A stretch of DNA of 11,997 nt, taken from NCBI GenBank assembly GCA_913057885.1, contig CAJXOI010000007.1, forward strand, positions 1 to 11,997, read 5' to 3'. The DNA is from an uncultured Micavibrio sp. (GTDB taxonomy: Bacteria; Pseudomonadota; Alphaproteobacteria; Micavibrionales; UBA1664). The translations under genes and the position numbers were made by a program. Under the pieces are notes generated by a model, which was not told the DNA's origin, searched no databases, and was given only the letters and a program-made list of their open reading frames with translations. Position 1 is the first letter of the stretch. Each line of letters opens with the position of its first letter. This document shows, piece after piece, positions 6,367 to 11,997 of this stretch.

Positions 6367-9243
6367 ATGACTGACTATAACGCTGACTTTTACAAGGATA
6401 CTGTCTTTTTACCCAAAACCGATTTCCCCATGCGGGGCGGCCTGCCGCAAAAAGAGCCGGAGATTTTGGCCAAATGGAATGATATAAAACTCTTTGATAA
6501 ATTGCGTGCGCAATCATCTGATCTGCCGCGGTGGACGCTGCATGACGGTCCGCCCTATGCCAACGGGAATATCCATATTGGCCATGCGGTCAATAAAATT
6601 CTGAAGGACATCACCAATAAATCAAAACAGATGCAGGGATATAACGCGCATTATGTCCCCGGGTGGGATTGCCATGGTTTGCCGATTGAATGGAAGATCG
6701 AGGAACAATACCGCGCCAAGGGATTGGATAAGGACACCGTGGATGTTATCGAATTCCGCAAGGAATGCCGCGATTTCGCCCAACATTGGGTTGATGTTCA
6801 ATCCCAAGAATTTCAACGGCTTGGTGTGATTGGTGATTGGGAAAAACCCTATTTGACCATGACGCATAAAGCCGAAAGCATTATTTCATCCGAAATTCAT
6901 AAATTTGTGATGAATGGCGGGCTGTATCGTGGGGTGAAAACGGTGATGTGGTCCCCCGTTGAGGAAACGGCATTGGCCGAGGCCGAAGTGGAATATAAGG
7001 AGCATAAATCCGTCACTGTTTGGGTCCGTTTCCCTGTTGTTGAAACTTCGTGCGAGGAATTAAAAGGCGCTGATTGTGTCATTTGGACCACAACACCATG
7101 GACATTGCCATCCAACCGCGCCATGGCCGTGAATAAAGATTTGGATTATGGTGTTTTTGAAGTCTCTACTATAGATGGTGATTTGGAAAGAATGAGTGTG
7201 AAAATAGGCGATAAGCTTGTTTTTGCAAAAAATCGATTGGAAGAGATCAAACAAAAAACTGGAGTACATTATTTTCGTGAGTTAGCCACATTGAAAGGCT
7301 CCGACATAGTTGGAACAATTTGCGCACACCCGTTGGCGGAGCAGGGATACGACCATAAAGTGCCTATCCTCGCCGCGCCGTATGTGACCGATGATGCGGG
7401 GACAGGGATTGTCCATATCGCCGCGGCGCATGGTGAGGAAGACTATGACCTTGTCATGGCCTATAACGCCGATAAGGATGACGCCGATAAAATTGAAATT
7501 ACCGATAACGTTGCGGATGACGGGACATTTCGTGATCATGTGCCTTTATTTGGCGGTATGGCGATTATTGATAAGGATGGTAAATTTTCTGACGGGAACT
7601 TTGCCCCGCTCAGTGCGATGAAAGACGCGGGAAAATTATTGGCCAAAGGGTCGCAACGCCACGATTATCCGCATAGCTGGCGGTCAAAGGCGCCGATCAT
7701 TTACCGTGCCATTCCGCAATGGTTTATTTCCATGAAAACAAATGATCTTCGCGATAAGGCGTTGAAGGCGATATCTGATACAAGATGGGTTCCTGCGCGT
7801 GGTGAAAATCGTATTCGGTCGATGGTTGAAAACCGCCCGGATTGGAATATTTCCCGCCAACGCGCATGGGGCGTGCCGATTGCCATTTTTGTAAAAAAGG
7901 GAACAGATGATATTTTGCGTGACGAGGCCGTGAATAAACGCATTGCCGATATCTTTGCGACTGAGGGATGCGATGCATGGTGGTCACGCCCCGCGTCCGA
8001 TTTCTTGGGCGATGATTATAATGCTGATGATTTTGACCAGATTTTTGACATCGTCGATGTGTGGTTTGAAAGTGGATCAACGCACAGCTTCGTTTTGGAA
8101 AATGGCGATTGGGGTATCCCGTCGCCTGCGGATTTATACCTTGAGGGCTCCGACCAGCATCGTGGATGGTTCCATTCTTCATTATTGGAAAGTTGCGGAA
8201 CACGGGGATATGCCCCTTACAAGGCGGTTTTGACGCACGGGTTTACGTTGGATAAGGACGGGATGAAAATGTCGAAATCCATCGGCAATACGATTGCTCC
8301 GCAAGATATTATCGACCAATTTGGGGCGGATATTTTGCGCCTGTGGATGGTCACATGCGATTACGAAAATGATCACCGCATTGGTGATGAAATCCTCAAG
8401 GGGACGTCGGACATGTATCGCCGTATCCGTAATACATTCCGGTTTCTTCTTGGTGCATTGGATGGCTATACACAATCCGAAGCGGTGGACTTGAAGGATG
8501 TTTCCAAATTGCCAGAGTTGGAACAATTGGTTCTCCATCAACTGTATGAAATGAATGCGAAAATTCAAACCGCGATTGAAGATTATGATTACGACACGAT
8601 GGCAAAATCACTTTATGATTTTTGCAACCAAAACTTGTCGGCCTTTTATTTCGATATTCGCAAAGACCGCCTCTATTGCGATCGCCCTGATCTGTTTGAA
8701 CGCCGTGCTTGCCGTACGGTGATGGCGGAAATTTATAAATGTCTGGTCACTTGGCTGGCACCGATTTTGTCCTTTACGTGTGAAGAGGCATGGAGCCACC
8801 GTCCCGAAGGCGTGTTTGGTGACGAAGACTCTGTTCATTTGCGTCAATTCCCGAATGTGCCAGAGGCGTGGAAAAACGATAGCTTGGCTGGAAAATGGTT
8901 TGGTGTGCGTGATATCCGTGAAAAGGTGTTGGCCGTGATTGAACCCAAACGCGCGGATAAAACAATCGGGTCTTCCCTCGAGGTTCATCCCATTATTACT
9001 TTACCGTCCAAAATGGCAGAAGAACTCTCTGACATTGATTGGGCAGAGGTTTGCATCACATCCCAAGCCACTGTAAAAACAGGGAATGACATCACGGTTG
9101 AATTTACAAAGGCCGAGGGAAATAAGTGCGAACGATGTTGGAAAATTTTGCCCGAGGTTGGAACGGACAATGAATTTCCGAATTTAACCCCGCGTGATGC
9201 CGACGCCGTGCGGTGGTATTTGCAACAACGAAAGGCGGCCTAA
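6367..9243 (+). CDS. ileS: Isoleucyl-tRNA synthetase IleS
   Basis: This class I aminoacyl-tRNA synthetase charges tRNA-Ile in the cytoplasm. At 958 residues it has full bacterial length. The Rossmann domain holds PPYANGNIHIGH with HIGH at 70-73, GWDCHGLPIEWKI soon after, and KMSKS at 634-638. The CP1 editing domain, which removes Val-tRNA-Ile, contains the Thr-rich IWTTTPWTLPSN at 239-250 and GTGIVHIAAAHGEEDY at 345-360; the Pro and Gly usual in VH.APGHG are Ala here, while the editing Asp359 position is kept. The anticodon-binding region follows KMSKS. The C terminus carries KCERCW (Cys921, Cys924), but the second zinc pair expected at 941 and 944 is Thr and Asp (LTPRD). Bases 7141-7320 are about 35 % GC with unusual codons. 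It heads the ileS-lspA-DUF3035-M16 series. Confidence 0.98.
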   Translation: MTDYNADFYKDTVFLPKTDFPMRGGLPQKEPEILAKWNDIKLFDKLRAQSSDLPRWTLHDGPPYANGNIHIGHAVNKILKDITNKSKQMQGYNAHYVPGWDCHGLPIEWKIEEQYRAKGLDKDTVDVIEFRKECRDFAQHWVDVQSQEFQRLGVIGDWEKPYLTMTHKAESIISSEIHKFVMNGGLYRGVKTVMWSPVEETALAEAEVEYKEHKSVTVWVRFPVVETSCEELKGADCVIWTTTPWTLPSNRAMAVNKDLDYGVFEVSTIDGDLERMSVKIGDKLVFAKNRLEEIKQKTGVHYFRELATLKGSDIVGTICAHPLAEQGYDHKVPILAAPYVTDDAGTGIVHIAAAHGEEDYDLVMAYNADKDDADKIEITDNVADDGTFRDHVPLFGGMAIIDKDGKFSDGNFAPLSAMKDAGKLLAKGSQRHDYPHSWRSKAPIIYRAIPQWFISMKTNDLRDKALKAISDTRWVPARGENRIRSMVENRPDWNISRQRAWGVPIAIFVKKGTDDILRDEAVNKRIADIFATEGCDAWWSRPASDFLGDDYNADDFDQIFDIVDVWFESGSTHSFVLENGDWGIPSPADLYLEGSDQHRGWFHSSLLESCGTRGYAPYKAVLTHGFTLDKDGMKMSKSIGNTIAPQDIIDQFGADILRLWMVTCDYENDHRIGDEILKGTSDMYRRIRNTFRFLLGALDGYTQSEAVDLKDVSKLPELEQLVLHQLYEMNAKIQTAIEDYDYDTMAKSLYDFCNQNLSAFYFDIRKDRLYCDRPDLFERRACRTVMAEIYKCLVTWLAPILSFTCEEAWSHRPEGVFGDEDSVHLRQFPNVPEAWKNDSLAGKWFGVRDIREKVLAVIEPKRADKTIGSSLEVHPIITLPSKMAEELSDIDWAEVCITSQATVKTGNDITVEFTKAEGNKCERCWKILPEVGTDNEFPNLTPRDADAVRWYLQQRKAA

Positions 9244-9260
9244 CTATAAAAAAAGAGAAG

Positions 9261-9289
9261 GTCATTCCCCGACTTGTTCGGGGAATCTT
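9261..9289 (+). repeat. Left copy of 29-bp palindromic inverted repeat
   Basis: This 29-base element is the exact reverse complement of 9601-9629. Its core (9264-9286) is itself a palindrome, with arms ATTCCCCGA and TCGGGGAAT around a 5-base loop CTTGT. It lies 17 bases after the ileS stop and ends 13 bases before the GIY-YIG start. Similar CCCCG-type palindromes are scattered as REP-like elements in many alphaproteobacterial genomes (from memory, not checked). A 9-bp GC-rich stem could also act as an RNA hairpin at the ileS 3' end, but no proper T-run follows. Confidence 0.9.
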
Positions 9290-9302
9290 CTAGGCTTTTA
9301 AT

Positions 9303-9593
9303 ATGAATAAACAATATTGGGTTTATATGTTAGCCAGCACAAAAGATGGCGCGATATATATTGGTGTTACATCTGATTTAATAAAACGTATCTACCAACA
9401 TAGAAACTCAAATACCAAGGGGCATACATCGAAATATAATATTCGACGATTGGTTTATTTCTTAGAATTCACTGATCCTGAAAATGCAATTAAGCATGAA
9501 AAAAGGTTGAAGAAATATAATCGTCAATGGAAGATAAATTTGATAGAAGAACATAACCCTAAATGGAGAGATTTATGGGACGATATTACATAA
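9303..9593 (+). CDS. Small GIY-YIG nuclease superfamily protein
   Basis: This 96-residue protein is a single GIY-YIG domain of the short, UvrC-N-terminus-like type (YhbQ/UPF0213-like group). YWVYMLAS (5-12) holds the GIY-equivalent VYM, GAIYIGVTSD (16-25) holds YIG, and LIKRIYQHR supplies the conserved Arg29. AIKHEKRLKKYNRQWK (62-77) contains the Glu66 expected to bind the catalytic metal, and IEEHNPKWRDLW is the typical end. Full-length members are 80-100 residues, so the gene looks intact. Family members cleave DNA, but cellular roles of these small stand-alone versions are poorly defined. No Shine-Dalgarno precedes the ATG; expression would depend on read-through from ileS. Codons are AT-rich (ATA, AGA, AAA) compared with ileS and lspA, consistent with a separate origin. 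It is framed by inverted palindromes 13 and 7 bases away. Confidence 0.9.
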   Translation: MNKQYWVYMLASTKDGAIYIGVTSDLIKRIYQHRNSNTKGHTSKYNIRRLVYFLEFTDPENAIKHEKRLKKYNRQWKINLIEEHNPKWRDLWDDIT

Positions 9594-9600
9594 CAGCAAC

Positions 9601-9629
9601 AAGATTCCCCGAACAAGTCGGGGAATGAC
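9601..9629 (-). repeat. Right copy of 29-bp palindromic inverted repeat
   Basis: This is the exact reverse complement of 9261-9289. It begins 7 bases after the GIY-YIG stop and ends 20 bases before the lspA ATG. The core 9604-9626 has the same 9-bp arms. On the transcript it could form its own hairpin, or pair with the left copy to loop out the nuclease gene. Confidence 0.9.
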
Positions 9630-9649
9630 AATATTTTAGGACGAAAAAA

Positions 9650-10189
9650 ATGAATCGTTTACCCCAGCTCCTTGGCTTTGGCTTTATCTTTGATATTGTC
9701 ATGATTGACCAATTAACGAAATGGTGGATTACCGAGACCTATTTGCGCCCATTGACGGGGAAAAATTCTGTTGGTCTTGTCGATTGGGTTATGAATGCGC
9801 CCGAGCGTATTACATCAGGTGTGTCCGTCAATGTTTTGCCCAATTTTAACCTGACGATGGTCTGGAATCCCGGGGTATCATTTGGATTGTTACAAAATGC
9901 CGGTGTTTGGCCATTGGTGGCTTTGACAGTTGGTTTATGCATTTTTTTAGCATGGTGGTTGGTTAAATCAGAATCTATCATGGAAGGGTTGGCGTTAGGC
10001 GCCATCATTGGCGGCGCGATAGGAAATTTGATAGATCGGTTCCGTTTTGGTGCGGTGGCAGATTTTTTTGATGTTGATTTAGGCTTTTACCGATGGCCGG
10101 CCTTTAACATTGCGGACAGCGCGATTGTTATTGGGGTTGCTTTGTTATTGCTTCATGGTTTATTTTGGGACAAGAAGGATAAGACATGA
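9650..10189 (+). CDS. lspA: Lipoprotein signal peptidase II LspA
   Basis: LspA is an inner-membrane aspartyl peptidase that cuts prolipoproteins just before the lipidated cysteine. The 179-residue protein has four hydrophobic segments, at about 8-26, 85-105, 112-126 and 151-171. Family motifs are DQLTKW at 20-25, WNPGVSFGL at 72-80, GNLIDRFRFGAVADFFD at 125-141 with catalytic Asp129, and FNIADSAIVIG at 152-162 with catalytic Asp156. The loop between DQLTK and NPGVSF is about 49 residues, longer than the roughly 30 I recall for E. coli LspA, so the periplasmic part is enlarged. AGGA at 9638-9641 lies 8 bases before the ATG. The stop overlaps the start of the following lipoprotein gene (ATGA), so they are translationally coupled. 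Confidence 0.97.
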   Translation: MNRLPQLLGFGFIFDIVMIDQLTKWWITETYLRPLTGKNSVGLVDWVMNAPERITSGVSVNVLPNFNLTMVWNPGVSFGLLQNAGVWPLVALTVGLCIFLAWWLVKSESIMEGLALGAIIGGAIGNLIDRFRFGAVADFFDVDLGFYRWPAFNIADSAIVIGVALLLLHGLFWDKKDKT

Positions 10190-10689
10190 AAAAAATATTG
10201 TTGATGACATCATGCGTTTTTGTTCTGGGAGCGTGTAGCGAGGGTACTAAGGAAAGCCTTGGTCTTGTGAATACGCCGCCTGATGAATTTGCGGTTGTGA
10301 CGCGCGCGCCATTATCCGTCCCGCCTGATTATGCACTACGCCCGCCACGCCCAGGTGCAGAGCGCCCAATGGAAATCTCAACAACGGACCAGGCCCGCCA
10401 AACAATTTTCGGGATCAGTGATATGCAAGGTGATAATGTCTCCACGAAAGAGGATGCAGAGGGGTTTCTGGGAAGATTGGGTGCAGATAACGCAGATCCG
10501 AATATTCGTGCCGTCATAGATGCCGAAGGAACAACAGATAACCGCACAACCGCTGAGAGGTTATTGTTTCTTAAAAGTCGCCAAGACGCGGAAGGTGACC
10601 CGATCAACCCGAATGAGGAATTTGAGCGCCTGAAACAAGAGGGCGTGATAGCCACCAAAAAACGCAATGAAGAGATCGAAGCGCCTTAA
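10186..10689 (+). CDS. DUF3035 family lipoprotein
   Basis: This 167-residue protein starts in the ATGA overlap with lspA; AAGGAT at 10175-10180 is its ribosome binding site. The N terminus is a lipoprotein signal: MKK, a hydrophobic stretch, then lipobox LGAC with Cys17 as the lipidation site. The mature part begins with the DUF3035 hallmark PPDEFAVVTRAPLSVPPDYA (31-50), followed by LRPPRPGAERP. The rest is hydrophilic and probably largely disordered or helical. DUF3035 proteins are typical of Alphaproteobacteria, usually encoded right after lspA, and have no established function. The neighbouring LspA should process it. No lipoprotein-retention rule specific to this lineage can be read from the residues after Cys17 (SEGT). 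Confidence 0.92.
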   Translation: MKKILLMTSCVFVLGACSEGTKESLGLVNTPPDEFAVVTRAPLSVPPDYALRPPRPGAERPMEISTTDQARQTIFGISDMQGDNVSTKEDAEGFLGRLGADNADPNIRAVIDAEGTTDNRTTAERLLFLKSRQDAEGDPINPNEEFERLKQEGVIATKKRNEEIEAP

Positions 10690-10731
10690 TAGCCATTGGC
10701 CTTTTCTCTATAACGCGTTATCTTGGTCCTC

Positions 10732-11997
10732 ATGAGATATCTTTTATTATTCATGTTAGGATTCTTTATGTTGAGTACATCGACGCAGGCGCAGGAAGCC
10801 GAATCAACGCCGCAAAAAATCTATGATGCTAAATCTATTACCTTGCCTAATGCAATGCAGGTCGTCGTGGTTGAAAATCCGCGAACACCGGCCGTAACGC
10901 ATATGGTATGGTATCGCGTTGGTGCCGCGGATGAGGCAATAGGACACAGCGGCCTTGCCCATTATCTGGAACATCTGATGTTTAAAGGATCGAAACTTGT
11001 TCCTGACGGCGACTTTTCCCAAAAGGTTAAATCGTGGGGCGGAAACGACAATGCCTTTACCTCATGGGATTTTACGGCCTATTTCCAAACGGTTCCGAAA
11101 GACAAGTTGCAAAATGTCATGTTGATGGAAGCAGATCGCATGCAACACCTAATCTTTACGGATGAAGAGGCATTGACCGAGAGGGATGTGATCATTCAAG
11201 AAAGACGGCAAAGAACGGATTCAAATCCCTCTGCGCAATTATCCGAGGCGATGCGCGCGGCCTTATTTACAAACCATCCATACGGTCGTCCAATTATCGG
11301 ATGGGATCAGGAATTACAATTACTGACCCCTCAATCGGCACGCGATTTTTATAAAAAGTATTACGCGCCGCAAAACGCAATCTTGGTTGTGAGTGGAGAC
11401 GTTGATGCCAAAGATGTTTTTGAAATGGCGGCGAATATTTACGGTAAAATTGATAATGGTGGAGCCGCAATGCGGTCTGAATGGCCATCAGTGCCAGAGA
11501 TTTATGGTACAGTTAATATTCATCATGAACACAGCAACGCGAAACAAACGCTATGGCGGAAATTGTACCGCGTTCCATCTATTGGTCAGAATTACAACGA
11601 TGCGATGGCGTTGACTATTGCGGCCGAGATCATTGGAGGCAATACTGGGAAATTATACGAGCGTTTTGTAATCGAAGATCAAGTTGCATCCACAACATCT
11701 TTTTATTACGGCGGGATCAACGTTGATGATACTACTGTTTCCATTGGTGTGACGCCCAAAGATAATATTGATGTCGCACAGTTGCCAGATATGGTCGAGG
11801 GGGTTTTAACGTCATTGATCGAAGGCGAAGGTATCACCGATGAAGACGTTCAGCAGGCAGTCTCGAAACTGATTGACGAGTCTGTGTATGAGCGTGACAG
11901 CTTGACAGGGCCCGCCATGATGTTGGGTTATCAACTAGCAACAGGTCTCACCCTAGATCAAGCGGAAACGTGGATTCATGATTTGAATGAGGTTGAC
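10732..11997 (+). CDS. M16 family zinc metallopeptidase, exported (3' end outside window)
   Basis: The frame is open from the ATG at 10732 to the window end: 422 codons with no stop, so the C terminus is missing. Residues 1-20 are a Sec signal peptide with likely cleavage after TQA, placing the enzyme in the periplasm. The inverted zinc motif HYLEH is at 77-81 (His77, Glu80, His81) and the third ligand is probably Glu157 in IIQERR, the spacing expected for pitrilysin-like peptidases. NAFTSWDFTAYF (107-118) is also typical of the active domain, so this is a catalytic subunit. The second half (about 200-422) is the M16 C-terminal-type domain. In many Alphaproteobacteria a second, inactive M16 gene follows; that would lie beyond the window. 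The 42-base gap after the DUF3035 gene has no terminator, suggesting one operon with lspA. Start choice is supported by the signal peptide; no strong Shine-Dalgarno is visible. Confidence 0.95.
   Translation, partial: MRYLLLFMLGFFMLSTSTQAQEAESTPQKIYDAKSITLPNAMQVVVVENPRTPAVTHMVWYRVGAADEAIGHSGLAHYLEHLMFKGSKLVPDGDFSQKVKSWGGNDNAFTSWDFTAYFQTVPKDKLQNVMLMEADRMQHLIFTDEEALTERDVIIQERRQRTDSNPSAQLSEAMRAALFTNHPYGRPIIGWDQELQLLTPQSARDFYKKYYAPQNAILVVSGDVDAKDVFEMAANIYGKIDNGGAAMRSEWPSVPEIYGTVNIHHEHSNAKQTLWRKLYRVPSIGQNYNDAMALTIAAEIIGGNTGKLYERFVIEDQVASTTSFYYGGINVDDTTVSIGVTPKDNIDVAQLPDMVEGVLTSLIEGEGITDEDVQQAVSKLIDESVYERDSLTGPAMMLGYQLATGLTLDQAETWIHDLNEVD

Larger units (their letters stand above)
9261..9629 (+). 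mobile_element. Candidate minimal mobile cassette: GIY-YIG gene between inverted palindromes
   Basis: A 369-bp unit consists of a left 29-bp palindrome, 13 bases, a 291-bp GIY-YIG nuclease gene, 7 bases, and the right 29-bp palindrome in inverted orientation. The two ends are 100 % identical as inverted copies, and the identity stops sharply at both outer and inner edges. It interrupts the ileS-lspA junction, which is usually short. I found no flanking target-site duplication and no transposase, so mobility is inferred from layout only. The nuclease could mobilise the unit itself, or it could be a passenger that two REP-like elements happen to flank. Confidence 0.45.

Noticed and set aside
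7724..8988. Long minus-strand open frames opposite ileS (for example 7724-8203, 8182-8568 and 8608-8988)
   Set aside because: They are the complement of a certain, well-conserved gene, have no recognisable motifs or ribosome sites, and reflect codon bias of ileS.
9261..9629. Repeats as a CRISPR array
   Set aside because: There are only two copies, in opposite orientation, flanking a protein gene; no spacers.
9244..9649. Target-site duplication around the GIY-YIG cassette
   Set aside because: The bases just outside the two ends (AGAGAAG on the left, AATATTT on the right) do not match, so no duplication can be claimed.

Overview
The window looks chromosomal and alphaproteobacterial. The evidence is the gene order ribF ... 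ileS - lspA - DUF3035 lipoprotein - M16 peptidase, plus the alphaproteobacteria-typical DUF2336 and DUF3035 families. Base composition is moderate, with ileS stretches counted at 50-65 % GC and other parts much lower. This argues against the very GC-rich Rhizobiales/Rhodobacterales and would fit a Micavibrio-like or Rhodospirillales-like lineage, but genus cannot be decided from the sequence. All genes run on the + strand. No rRNA, tRNA, CRISPR array or riboswitch was seen.

Layout. 1-599: C-terminal half of a ZapE/AFG1 ATPase. 602-1876: a DUF2336 repeat protein packed 2 bases behind it. 1877-2017: AT-rich gap with a weak candidate promoter. 2018-4070: two overlapping genes I cannot name, a strongly basic 291-residue protein followed by an acidic 394-residue protein with an XRE-like helix-turn-helix. 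4097-4984: ribF. 5005-5664: an unrecognised protein. 5744-6307: a YunG-like protein with a strong Shine-Dalgarno. 6367-9243: ileS. 9261-9629: a compact GIY-YIG nuclease gene bracketed by perfect 29-bp inverted copies of a palindrome. 9650-10189: lspA. 10186-10689: DUF3035 lipoprotein. 10732 to the end: an M16 zinc peptidase, cut by the window edge.

How it fits together. ribF, ileS, lspA, the DUF3035 lipoprotein and the M16 peptidase form a conserved backbone for flavin cofactors, isoleucyl-tRNA and envelope protein processing. LspA would cleave the lipoprotein encoded immediately after it. Into this backbone are set three accessory blocks: the basic/acidic pair before ribF, the unknown plus YunG-like genes between ribF and ileS, and the nuclease cassette between ileS and lspA.

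The most interesting items are the GIY-YIG/inverted-palindrome cassette, which looks like a minimal mobile unit, and the overlapping pair of oppositely charged proteins. IleS is also odd: it keeps the first CxxC of its C-terminal zinc site but lacks the second, and an AT-rich patch with different codon use lies inside its editing region.
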